In this document: positions 26,969-35,724 of the stretch, piece by piece | Layout of the letters: every line of letters begins with the position of its first letter | Numbering within the stretch: position 1 is the stretch's first letter | Source: a bacterium | GTDB lineage: Bacteria > Cyanobacteriota > Vampirovibrionia > Gastranaerophilales > JAILCC01 | DNA: 64,000 nucleotides | Assembly: GCA_024680555.1 (NCBI GenBank) | Contig: JAILCC010000012.1 | Span: forward strand, 40,185-104,184 | Reading direction: 5' to 3' | Program-made: the position numbers and the translations under genes | The notes under the pieces: model-generated | What the model saw: the letters and a program-made list of their open reading frames with translations, nothing else | Database searches by the model: none | What the model was told of the DNA's origin: nothing

Positions 26969-27946
26969 ATGATTTCGGTTTCCGGAATTAGAAATGTTGT
27001 AAAAGGTGTAACAAAGGCATTTGGCAGTTCTTTGGTAAGTTCTCCTCAAGCTGCGCAGGGTGCGAGTATATTTTCCGGTATGGTTGGTGTCGCTTCAAAA
27101 ACGACTGAAGCGGCGGCTGCTGCGGGCAAAACATCTTCCGGCAAAAAAGCGGTAGAAATTTTTTTAAAAAGAATTACCTCTTTTTTTAAAAGCGGTCTGG
27201 GAAAAAGCGAAGTTCAAAGGCTAGAAAGTCTTGGAGAGATACAGTTTATGGGTGAAGCAAGGGATATTCTTGCAAAAAAAATCGGTATTCCAAATGAACT
27301 TCTGCCGTCAGTAGAAATACTTCCGCATCTTGCTAATACTCGGCAGGTAGGGCATTTTGATTTGATATCTTTCGCCATAAGATTTAGCGAGGAGCATGTT
27401 AAGAAGATGTCCAGAGCAAAATTGTATTCGATTTTGGCGCATGAAATGCAACACTGTGAGCAAATGCTGATGTTTTTGAGAAGTAAAAAAATTGCCCCCG
27501 AAGTGATAGAATATTTTTCTAAAAGTTACGCCGAGAATATTTCGGAATTAGCAATACAAAATTACAAAAACGCACCTATGGAGTTTTGGGAAAAACTCAC
27601 TAAAGAAAAGAATTTAGGTTCGGAAATAGTTGAGTTTGCCAGAAAAGTAAAGGCTGCAAACGAACCTGAGCTTTTGGCAATAAAAAACGAACTTATACAA
27701 AATAGTGCAGCATCTTGTGCCGATGCTTTGAAAAGAATTCAACAAATTGCTATTGAAAAAATGGGTGTCTTGCCGGAGGAAGCTGAAGGTTTTGCCAAAG
27801 ATTTATTTGAGGGATACAAAAATTCTATTCAATCTGAGGGTAAGGGAATGAAATATTACTTTTCTCTTGCGGAAGCAGATGCGGTTTTCCGTCAAATAGC
27901 GTCACAAATCAGGTATAAGCTGGCATCTTTTTCCTTCGGGAAATAA
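26969..27946 (+). CDS. putative zincin-like protein (HEMQH)
   Basis: The 325-aa protein has an Ala/Ser/Gly-rich N-terminal third (residues 1-60) and then a mostly helical domain with LAHEMQHCEQM at residues 157-167. HEMQH (158-162) fits the HExxH zinc-protease motif. A third ligand is not obvious; Glu189 or Glu193 in the following helix are candidates. There is no standard signal peptide. The similar genome-style N-terminus of the zincin at 35725 suggests a related role. Function as a protease or effector is an inference. Confidence 0.6.
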   Translation: MISVSGIRNVVKGVTKAFGSSLVSSPQAAQGASIFSGMVGVASKTTEAAAAAGKTSSGKKAVEIFLKRITSFFKSGLGKSEVQRLESLGEIQFMGEARDILAKKIGIPNELLPSVEILPHLANTRQVGHFDLISFAIRFSEEHVKKMSRAKLYSILAHEMQHCEQMLMFLRSKKIAPEVIEYFSKSYAENISELAIQNYKNAPMEFWEKLTKEKNLGSEIVEFARKVKAANEPELLAIKNELIQNSAASCADALKRIQQIAIEKMGVLPEEAEGFAKDLFEGYKNSIQSEGKGMKYYFSLAEADAVFRQIASQIRYKLASFSFGK

Positions 27947-28050
27947 CTAAATAAATTGAGTAAAAATCATTTTTATGCTAAAAACATGAACTATATTCAT
28001 ACATTATGATTTGAATGTAAATATGTTGTGAAAAAGTGAGAGAGGTTCTG

Positions 28051-29187
28051 ATGACTGAACAAGTGCTTGAAAAAAACAAAAGAGAGTATTTTAAGAATAT
28101 AGATTTTTTAAGAATATTATTATGTTTGGGGATAATATTAAGGCACATACGCAACAGTTTGTCCGGCAAAGCAGCTTTGACTGCAGTACCTTTGTACCAA
28201 CATATTGTTAATAACAATTTGTTTGGTAATATTCCCGTAGATTGCTTTTTTATAATAAGTGGTTTCTTTTTGTTTTTTACAACAAATTTTGCCCAAAATT
28301 TTTATCAATTTGCATTGAAAAAACTGATAAGACTGCTTCCGGTGGTTGTATTTGCTACGCTTTTGTATCATATATTACTTTTGGTGTTGGTTCATAAGGG
28401 TGTTACTATTGTACCTGATACTTGGGTATTATTAATGCTTCATAATGTCGGATTGACCGACGGATATTCCACTCTTGCAAATACTTGGTATTTATCGGTA
28501 TTATTTTGGGTATCTTGCTTGTATTTTTATGTTTATAAAATAATTGATAAAAAATGGTTCAATTTAATAATGGCAGGGTGTGTCTTTTTGGGCTATGCTT
28601 TTTATTTGCATGCAAAACTTGGAAACCCCGACAATGCTTATTATATTGTTAATTATGGTGTTATGAGAGGTATTGCCGGTATGGCGCTCGGGTATTTCAT
28701 ATATAATATGTACAATGATTTTCTGGGTAAAATAAGGGCAGGTTCTTCTAAAATATGGCAAAAACTCCTTTGCAGTGCAGCTGAAATCTTTTTATTGATA
28801 TTTATTTTCAGAAATATATTTTATAAACCGATGCACTATGAGAACAAGCTGTTGATTATTCTTGCTTTTGCGGTTTTATTGATTTTGTTTATCGCAAAAC
28901 AGGGCTATATATCTAAATTATTGGAGAATAATATTTCTGCTTTTATCGGCAAATTTACGTTTTCAATATATGTAATGCATGTGCTTGCAAGAAATATATG
29001 GATAAAATACGTTTATGTGCATTACCCTCAGCTTGTTATAGAACATTCGATATGGAATGTAGCTGCTATTTATATTTTGGGAATACTTCTCGGTGTTATA
29101 GCATACTATTTAGTTGAAAGACCATCGATAAAGTTTTTGGGTAAAAAGTTGGCGGGTACTGACGCAAAAGTAAAGACAGAAAGTTGA
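28051..29187 (+). CDS. acyltransferase 3 family membrane protein
   Basis: A 378-aa protein with about ten membrane helices. The family start KNIDFLRILLCLGIILRH contains the catalytic His (the RxxH pattern is slightly changed), and CFFIISGFFLF follows. These enzymes move acyl groups onto sugars of exopolysaccharide, O-antigen or peptidoglycan. The ATG at 28051 with GAGAGAGG upstream is preferred to a GTG at 28036. It is followed by a short membrane protein and a LemA module in the same direction. Confidence 0.88.
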   Translation: MTEQVLEKNKREYFKNIDFLRILLCLGIILRHIRNSLSGKAALTAVPLYQHIVNNNLFGNIPVDCFFIISGFFLFFTTNFAQNFYQFALKKLIRLLPVVVFATLLYHILLLVLVHKGVTIVPDTWVLLMLHNVGLTDGYSTLANTWYLSVLFWVSCLYFYVYKIIDKKWFNLIMAGCVFLGYAFYLHAKLGNPDNAYYIVNYGVMRGIAGMALGYFIYNMYNDFLGKIRAGSSKIWQKLLCSAAEIFLLIFIFRNIFYKPMHYENKLLIILAFAVLLILFIAKQGYISKLLENNISAFIGKFTFSIYVMHVLARNIWIKYVYVHYPQLVIEHSIWNVAAIYILGILLGVIAYYLVERPSIKFLGKKLAGTDAKVKTES

Positions 29188-29258
29188 TATAAAAACGAAA
29201 CTGTTTGGTATTCCCGAAAATTTACGATATAATGTATTCAAAAAAGAGAGTCTGTGTA

Positions 29259-29852
29259 ATGAAAAAGTATTTTGATTTTAGTTTTCATCCGTTGAATTTA
29301 TTGCCGTTTGCTGTATTAGCGATAAGTATTTTGTGGATAAAATTGGGTAACGTTACTGCAATTTATGAAAATTCTTGGTACGAAAATACCTCTATTCTCC
29401 CTCTTATAGTTGCTATAGTTATGTGTTTTTGCGCTAAGAAGCATAAAGTGCTTTTTAATGTTCTTGCAATGCTTTTAATATTGATGATAGCAAGAGAATT
29501 TAGTTATGGCAGAGTTTTGTTTGCTCAAATTCCGGGAACACATTCATATTATTCTTGGTCGCACTACAAATACGGATATCTTGCGCATATTTTTGTCGGA
29601 ATTTATATAGCTTGGATGGCGATATATGCGCTAGCAAAGAAAATATGGGTTGATATAAAGAATATTCTTACTGAAACAACTATTCCGATTTGGTCATTCA
29701 TTTTTTCTTTTATTACTGTCGGTCTGCAATATTATTCCGAGAGAATTTTGCACTACGATATCGGCGAAGAAGTTATGGAATATGTTCTTTATACGTTTAT
29801 ATTTGTAATCGTTTTTATTTATATTAAAAAAATTAGAAAAGCAGAGGGATAG
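29259..29852 (+). CDS. multi-pass membrane protein of unknown function
   Basis: The ATG at 29259 has AAGAGAG upstream, giving 197 aa; an in-frame extension to 29205 would lack one. Five or six hydrophobic helices are visible, with a conserved-looking REFSYGRVLF segment in a loop. It ends 6 bp before the LemA gene, so it probably belongs to that operon. The family is not recognised with confidence. Confidence 0.65.
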   Translation: MKKYFDFSFHPLNLLPFAVLAISILWIKLGNVTAIYENSWYENTSILPLIVAIVMCFCAKKHKVLFNVLAMLLILMIAREFSYGRVLFAQIPGTHSYYSWSHYKYGYLAHIFVGIYIAWMAIYALAKKIWVDIKNILTETTIPIWSFIFSFITVGLQYYSERILHYDIGEEVMEYVLYTFIFVIVFIYIKKIRKAEG

Positions 29853-29858
29853 AGAGTT

Positions 29859-30398
29859 ATGATTTATATAATTTTTGCCGTAATAATTTGTGTGGGCATA
29901 ATACTGACGTATAATTATGGAATTCAGCTCAGAAATTACGTCAGAGAAGCATTTTCTACCATGGATGTGTATTTGAAAAAGCGCTGGGATTTAATACCTA
30001 ATCTTATTGATGTGGTAAAAAGTTACTCCGAATATGAAAAAGGACTTTTGTCCCAAGTTACTCAAATTAGGGCAAGAGATTATGACGAAATGAATGCTTC
30101 CAATAAAATTGATACAAACAGAAATTTGGGACAGGTTTTGGGTAAGATAATTGCTGTTGCCGAAAATTACCCCGATATAAAAGCAAACCAAACTTATGAA
30201 AAGCTGATGACTGAGCTTTCCGATATTGAAAATGATATTGCAAATTCAAGAAAATATTATAATGCTACAGTCAGACAGTACAATAATTATCTTGAGATTT
30301 TTCCGACAAACCTTATCGGTGCTGCTTTTCGTTTTGAAAAAGCCAAGATGTTTGAAATATCCGAAGATGAAAGACAAAGTACGAGGGTGGATTTATAA
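29859..30398 (+). CDS. lemA: LemA family protein (second copy)
   Basis: A 179-aa protein with an N-terminal anchor (residues 2-20) and the LemA block VREAFSTMDVYLKKRWDLIPN, then a helical region with ENYPDIKANQTYEKLM. The stop overlaps nothing but the next start follows at once (30399), so the two genes are coupled. Its partner here is a DUF2207 protein, whereas the LemA at 17898 pairs with DUF3137. The two operons are therefore different versions of one module. Confidence 0.92.
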   Translation: MIYIIFAVIICVGIILTYNYGIQLRNYVREAFSTMDVYLKKRWDLIPNLIDVVKSYSEYEKGLLSQVTQIRARDYDEMNASNKIDTNRNLGQVLGKIIAVAENYPDIKANQTYEKLMTELSDIENDIANSRKYYNATVRQYNNYLEIFPTNLIGAAFRFEKAKMFEISEDERQSTRVDL

Positions 30399-32219
30399 AT
30401 GAAAAAAATAGTTTCAAGTTTATTTGTATTGTTTATAAGTTTTGTATTATCTGCTTCGGCATTGGCTGAAAATTTTTACATAAAAAATTATATTGTTGAT
30501 TTAAATGTTGATAACCAAAAAGTTTTAAACGTGTCAGAGTTTATAGAGACGAACTTTTTTAATGAAGGTTCCCACGGCATTTATAGGCAGATACCTGTTT
30601 CAAGAGGCTCAAAAGTTGATGATATTCGAGTTGCCTATAATACGGGTGAAGGCTGGGAAAGAGCATATACGGCAAGTTACGATGGTATGAACAGAATGTA
30701 CTCCGTTAAAATCGGCAGACCGAATGTAACTATTTTCGGTGATGTTACGTACCAAATAGAATATCAATACACCATAGGCGATAAGAACGATAACATCTAT
30801 TTCAACCTGATAGGTACAGGCTGGAGGACGAACATAAATCAGGCGAAATTCAGAATTACTATGCCTGATTCGATTGACGAAAAGGATGTTAAATTTTTTG
30901 TTGGCAAAAAAGGAACTACAACTTCCGATAACAGAATAAAATTTTTTGTGGACAATAACAGATACACTGACAGTCGAAGCTATATTGAGGGTGAAATAAC
31001 CGCTCCTTTGCTTCCGTATGAGGGGGTAACAATCAAAGTGGATGTACCAAAAGGATATTTTGATATCCATAAAAATATATGGGACTATCTGCTTGAGAAT
31101 ATTCAGTATGTAATTTTGGCGTTAATACTTTTGTTAACGTATGCAGGATATCAAACTTGGAATACGTTTGGCAAAGATTATCATATTGTTCCGGTAGTGA
31201 ATTTTAATCCGCCGGAAAAGATGAACAGTGCGGAAGTTGAGCTGTTTTACAGAGGAAAGGCAACTAATAAATCGCTTATATCGTTGGTATTCTATTTGGC
31301 TAATAAAGGTTATTTAAAAATAACGCAGAAAGAATCATTCTTAGGCGGAACGGATTTCACATTGGAAAAACTCAAAGATTATGACGGAACAAACAAAATC
31401 GAAGCTGAGTTTTTTAATAAACTGTTCTTTAAAAAGGTAGTAACAAAAGCAGATTTGGGAAAATCTGCAACATTTAATTCTAAATGTATAGAAATCATTG
31501 AAAAAATAAATAAAAACAGAGAAAAGGTTTTTGAACGTCAATCTCTGAGTTGGAAGTTGAAGCTGAAAATGGGGCTATTGATTTTAGGCGATATTTTATT
31601 AACGGTTTTATATATGTGTGATTTAAATATTGCCGTTCTTGCACCCTGCCTTTTCATGTTGTTATTTATATTTATTGCGATTATGGTTTTGGTGGCGGTC
31701 GGACCGGAGCCGTTTATTATTATATGGTCGCTCGGTTTTGGCGGAATTCCGCTGATAGGACTTTTTGCCCTGTCCGGGTTTAATTTTTCGCCGATTTCCA
31801 TTATAGGAATAGTGGGAGTGGTGATTATAGCAGTATGTTTCTATCATCTTCCTAAACGAAGTCAATATAGCGCTCAGGTTTTCGGGCAAATTTTGGGATT
31901 TAAAAGATTTTTGGAAACTGCTGAAAAAGAAAGATTAAAAGAAATGGTAGAAGAAAATCCTGCTTATTTTTATGATATTTTGCCATATGCTTATGTGTTG
32001 GATGTTTCCGACAGGTGGATAAAAAAATTCGAGGGTATAATGGCAAATCCCGACTGGTATAATTCGTCATCGCCCCTAAGCGCACATAGCTTTAATTCGT
32101 TCTCAAATGCGGTACAATCTGCGGGTTGTTCTTCGTATTCTTCGTCAAGTGGTGGCGGAGGACATGGTGGAGGCTGCTCCGGCGGAGGACACGGCGGCGG
32201 CGGTGGCGGTTCGTGGTAA
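30399..32219 (+). CDS. DUF2207 family membrane protein
   Basis: A 606-aa protein with signal peptide (cleavage after ALA at about residue 23), an extracytoplasmic beta-rich DUF2207 domain (residues 25-215), a membrane helix at about 230-250, two further hydrophobic stretches around 395-490 and a Ser/Gly/His-rich tail ending GGGGGGSW. This tail is characteristic for the family. DUF2207 proteins commonly stand next to LemA and are of unknown function. The start lies directly after the LemA stop codon. Confidence 0.9.
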   Translation: MKKIVSSLFVLFISFVLSASALAENFYIKNYIVDLNVDNQKVLNVSEFIETNFFNEGSHGIYRQIPVSRGSKVDDIRVAYNTGEGWERAYTASYDGMNRMYSVKIGRPNVTIFGDVTYQIEYQYTIGDKNDNIYFNLIGTGWRTNINQAKFRITMPDSIDEKDVKFFVGKKGTTTSDNRIKFFVDNNRYTDSRSYIEGEITAPLLPYEGVTIKVDVPKGYFDIHKNIWDYLLENIQYVILALILLLTYAGYQTWNTFGKDYHIVPVVNFNPPEKMNSAEVELFYRGKATNKSLISLVFYLANKGYLKITQKESFLGGTDFTLEKLKDYDGTNKIEAEFFNKLFFKKVVTKADLGKSATFNSKCIEIIEKINKNREKVFERQSLSWKLKLKMGLLILGDILLTVLYMCDLNIAVLAPCLFMLLFIFIAIMVLVAVGPEPFIIIWSLGFGGIPLIGLFALSGFNFSPISIIGIVGVVIIAVCFYHLPKRSQYSAQVFGQILGFKRFLETAEKERLKEMVEENPAYFYDILPYAYVLDVSDRWIKKFEGIMANPDWYNSSSPLSAHSFNSFSNAVQSAGCSSYSSSSGGGGHGGGCSGGGHGGGGGGSW

Positions 32220-32234
32220 CATCATCGTCAGAAA

Positions 32235-32558
32235 CTATTTTTTAATTGTTTTAAGCATTTTAGAGAGAAGCTTTTCTTCTTTGCTTTTGCCGGTGAAAAA
32301 CTTGTAAAATTTATATTCTAGGCTTCTAAAGCCCATAACAAGCCATTCTCTCAAAGGAACATTTGTGAAAGTTATGTAGGGCAGAGTTTTTAGTGTGTCA
32401 AAATCTTCAACCGCAGCTTTTGCAAATTCTCTTTGAGCAACCCTTGCATTGCGGAAATTGCCTTCCATGACCGATATGCTGACAAGCTTGCGAAGTTCAA
32501 ACATCCTTGCGGCATTTATAGCCGTATCAAAATTTTTATATGTAACACTATAATTCAT
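32235..32558 (-). CDS. hypothetical protein (107 aa)
   Basis: A basic, helical 107-aa protein with no membrane segment. The sequence NFRNARVAQREFAKAAVEDF suggests amphipathic helices, and the C-terminus is Lys-rich. The ribosome-binding site is weak. It is convergent with the DUF2207 gene, 15 bp apart. The composition looks coding, but no family is recognised. Confidence 0.55.
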   Translation of the reverse strand: MNYSVTYKNFDTAINAARMFELRKLVSISVMEGNFRNARVAQREFAKAAVEDFDTLKTLPYITFTNVPLREWLVMGFRSLEYKFYKFFTGKSKEEKLLSKMLKTIKK

Positions 32559-32773
32559 AACTTATATTTAGCAATAAAATACTGATTTTTCAAGAAAAAA
32601 TCAAAAAGCTGATTATTTGGATTTTTAAAGAAAATTTGATAAATTATCCTTTTAATTTTGACTGTATGCTTATATATAAATGAATAAATTATCATTGTCA
32701 CTACCAATTTACGAAAGTATGCTTAGTTATATATTTGTATTATACTGTTTATTGTTAATATAGGAGGTTTTTC

Positions 32774-34543
32774 ATGAATATATTTTCAATTTTTACATTA
32801 TTTGGTGGGCTTGCATTTTTCTTGTATGGAATGAATGTTATGTCATCAGGGTTGGAAAAATTGTCAGGCGGAAAACTTGAAAAAATGTTGAAATCTTTGA
32901 CTTCAAATCCGTTTAATGCACTTGCATTAGGTGCAGGTATAACAATAGCTATACAATCATCATCAGCTTTGACTGTTATGTTAGTTGGGCTTGTTAACTC
33001 AGGGATTATGGATTTAAACCAAACAATTGGGATTATTATGGGATCTAATATCGGTACGACTTTAACTGCGTGGATATTATCGCTATCCGGAATAGAAAGT
33101 AACAATTTTTTTCTGCAATTGCTAAAACCTGAATCATTCTCTCCAATAATAGCTATATTTGGTATTTTATTAATAATGGCTTCTAAAAAAGATAAACATA
33201 AAAATATTGGAACTTTAATGATAGGTTTTTCAATATTAATGTGTGGTATGCAGTTTATGGCAGGTGCAATGAAACCTCTGGCGGGTATGCCGCAATTTAC
33301 AAATATTTTAACAGCATTTAATAATCCAATTTTAGGTATTATAGTCGGCGCAATTTTTACAGGGATTATTCAAAGTTCTGCGGCATCGGTTGGTGTTTTG
33401 CAGGCATTATCGATGACAGGTGGAATAACTTTTGGAATGGCAATACCAATAATCATGGGACAGAATATTGGTACTTGTGTAACCGCATTGATTTCCAGTA
33501 TTGGCGTCGGAACAAATGCAAAAAGAGTTTCTGTTGTACACATCAGTTTCAATGTTATTGGAACAGCCGTATTTTTACTGATTTTTTATGCTGGGCACAT
33601 GATTTTTAATTTTTCATTTTTGGAATCTGCTATAAATCCTTTTCAAATTGCTGTTTGCCACACAATTTTTAATATAGTAACTACCCTATTACTACTTCCG
33701 TTCATAAACCAATTGGAGAAAATTGCAATGACGGTAATCAAAGATAAGAATGTTGAAGCCGAAGATATTGTCTTTTTAGATGAAAGATTATTGTTAACTC
33801 CTACTTTTGCAATAAAAGAATGTGAAAATTTAACAGTAAAAATGGCTATAATTGCCAAAAAGAATTTTTTCAGGGCTTTAAAAATGCTAAATAATTTCAA
33901 TGAAAAAAGAATGGAAAAAATTCAGAGAAAAGAGCCTGTCATAGATAAATATGAGGATAAGTTAGGAACTTTTTTGGTAAATTTGTCAACTAAAAATTTA
34001 TCTGATTCTGATAGCAGAGAGGTTTCAAAATTATTATCTACAATAGGTGATATAGAACGAATTGGCGACCATGCAATTAACATCTTAAAAGTCGCAAAAG
34101 AATTGCAGGAAAAAAATATAATTTTATCAGATTATGTAAAACAAGAATTATTGACGATTATAGAAGCATTATCCGAAATAATGGAAATAACAATCGATTC
34201 TATATGCAATAATGATACTGAAAAAGCTAAAATGGTTGAACCTCTTGAGCAAGTTATAGATATTTTAGTATCTGAGTCCAGAGAAAGCCACATCAAACGG
34301 TTACAAAACGGTCAATGTACTTTAACAAACGGTTTCATATATTCAGAGATTTTAAACAATATTGAAAGGGTTTCAGACCATTGTTCAAATATTGCTATTT
34401 ATCAAATTCAAGTTAACCAATCTTCTTTTGACAGACACGCATATTTAAATAACGTTAAATCGTTTAAAGACGCTGATTTTAACAAAAATTTTGATATGTA
34501 TAAAAATAAATATTTGAAAGTACGGGTACAGGTTGATATATAA
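32774..34543 (+). CDS. Na/Pi cotransporter family protein with PhoU-like tail (copy 2)
   Basis: A 589-aa paralogue of the protein at 19845 with the same layout: QSSSALTVMLVG and IIQSSAASVGVLQ repeats, GSNIGTTLTAW, then a PhoU-like domain with ERIGDHAINILK. The second repeat reads QSSAAS where copy 1 has QSSSAS. The coding DNA is visibly richer in A and T than copy 1. GGAGG lies 7 nt before the ATG. Two phosphate transporters of this type may differ in affinity or regulation. Confidence 0.92.
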   Translation: MNIFSIFTLFGGLAFFLYGMNVMSSGLEKLSGGKLEKMLKSLTSNPFNALALGAGITIAIQSSSALTVMLVGLVNSGIMDLNQTIGIIMGSNIGTTLTAWILSLSGIESNNFFLQLLKPESFSPIIAIFGILLIMASKKDKHKNIGTLMIGFSILMCGMQFMAGAMKPLAGMPQFTNILTAFNNPILGIIVGAIFTGIIQSSAASVGVLQALSMTGGITFGMAIPIIMGQNIGTCVTALISSIGVGTNAKRVSVVHISFNVIGTAVFLLIFYAGHMIFNFSFLESAINPFQIAVCHTIFNIVTTLLLLPFINQLEKIAMTVIKDKNVEAEDIVFLDERLLLTPTFAIKECENLTVKMAIIAKKNFFRALKMLNNFNEKRMEKIQRKEPVIDKYEDKLGTFLVNLSTKNLSDSDSREVSKLLSTIGDIERIGDHAINILKVAKELQEKNIILSDYVKQELLTIIEALSEIMEITIDSICNNDTEKAKMVEPLEQVIDILVSESRESHIKRLQNGQCTLTNGFIYSEILNNIERVSDHCSNIAIYQIQVNQSSFDRHAYLNNVKSFKDADFNKNFDMYKNKYLKVRVQVDI

Positions 34544-35220
34544 GAAAAATAAACATTATGCGTAAAAATATTAATATCGGATAGTAGATTAAAAACAGAG
34601 CAAATGATGCGATTTGACATAAAACGTCAAGTTGTTGCCAATATAAAAATGCTATTTCATTATTTTTTTGACTGTATTGAATACAAATTGCTACGAGAAA
34701 AAGCTTCAACCCTTAAAAACATGTGCGATGTTCAAATCTTCGTGAATGAGGTTGATAAATTATCATATTATCCTGTTTAAAAACTATGTAATAATATACT
34801 TCAAACCTATTGAATTTTCTTCCTGCTGATATAAAAATTTTTAATTAAATAGCATCATTTTTTAATATTATCTACTCAACGAAAAATCATATCATGCGAA
34901 AAATGATGCCGACAGGGAACAATAGGCCTAAAACTATTGTAAGGACAGAATTAGGACACGTTAAGGAATGTTGCAGACTTGTAGGTTCAAAATTTGGACT
35001 TTCAGGACTTTAGATATAATTATTCGTATAAAACTTCCAACCGGCAAACCCTTTGCACACAGTGGATTAAGGCAAAAATAATCATTTCAACCGAATAATT
35101 AACTGTCCTGAAAAAGTGCAGTAACTTTTATTAATTTTTTGTAATTTCGGATCCAAAATGGTCCCTTTTTGCCTAAAAAATCACCTGTTTTTTGATTATG
35201 TAAAATTCTGAAAATGCACT
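34544..35220. other. gene-free stretch with nested inverted repeats
   Basis: No supported gene. An 11-bp inverted repeat GCATCATTTTT/AAAAATGATGC lies at 34852-34862 and 34899-34909. A second imperfect palindrome spans 34996-35117, with outer arms ACTTTCAGGAC/GTCCTGAAAAAGT and inner arms AATTATTCG/CGAATAATT. It could be a transcribed structured RNA or a remnant of a small mobile element. Confidence 0.6.
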
Positions 35221-35250
35221 AAAAAAGAGCCTTTTGAGGCTCTTTAAAAA
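35221..35250 (-). terminator. intrinsic terminator on the minus strand
   Basis: AAAGAGCC/GGCTCTTT (35224-35231, 35238-35245) is followed on the minus strand by six T residues. It lies downstream of tRNA-Gly and of the copied tRNA 3' end, so transcription from tRNA-Gly may continue to here if the nearer hairpin is bypassed. Confidence 0.7.
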
Positions 35251-35254
35251 ATGG

Positions 35255-35404
35255 AGCGGGAGACGAGGCGCGCATCTTGGATTATCGGCGACTCACAGAG
35301 TTTGAATTCCGTTCCGTTTTTACTTCGTAAAAACTTCTCTTCATAACTCTGTTCGTGGGGACGGCATTCCCTCACGTTCGTTTGGTCAGCCTTGCCGAAA
35401 TCCG
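35255..35404. repeat. tRNA-Gly 3'-end copy (35255-35269) plus dispersed ~120-bp repeat, copy B (35278-35404)
   Basis: AGCGGGAGACGAGGC at 35255-35269 is an exact copy of the 3' end of tRNA-Gly (35484-35498), here read on the minus strand. It is preceded by TGG, so on that strand it ends in CCA, which the real gene does not encode. Next to it lies the ~120-bp repeat that also occurs at 836-957, in the same plus-strand orientation. Confidence 0.75.
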
Positions 35405-35447
35405 CAACTCGCAAATTGCAAATTCAATCCACTATCTTCAGCAAAAT

Positions 35448-35480
35448 AAATAGCCGATAAGATAAACTCATCGGCTATTT
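35448..35480 (-). terminator. probable terminator of tRNA-Gly
   Basis: An 11-bp perfect stem AAATAGCCGAT/ATCGGCTATTT (35448-35458, 35470-35480) starts 4 bp after the tRNA on the minus strand. The sequence after it on that strand is TATTTTGC, a modest T-run. Confidence 0.7.
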
Positions 35481-35483
35481 ATT

Positions 35484-35555
35484 AGCGGGAGACGAGGCTC
35501 GAACTCGCGACATCTTCCTTGGCAAGGAAGCATTCTACCACTGAATTACTCCCGC
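35484..35555 (-). tRNA. tRNA-Gly (GCC anticodon)
   Basis: The minus strand gives a 72-nt cloverleaf with acceptor GCGGGAG/CTCCCGC, D arm ATTCAGTGGTAGAAT, anticodon stem CTTCC/GGAAG around TTGCCAA and T arm GCGAG..CTCGT with one mismatch. CCA is not encoded. Confidence 0.95.
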
Positions 35556-35724
35556 ATTTCGCATGACAATTATAATTTGCTGAATTTTTTTTTGCAACTG
35601 TTATTTTTGTTTCGGGATGTTTGTTACTGGCTTTGCTTTTAAAAGTCTTTCAGGATATATTGTCCGGCAATTTTTTCACAACAAAGTTTTTTATTATTAT
35701 ATAGGGTAAGCAGGAAAATTTTTA

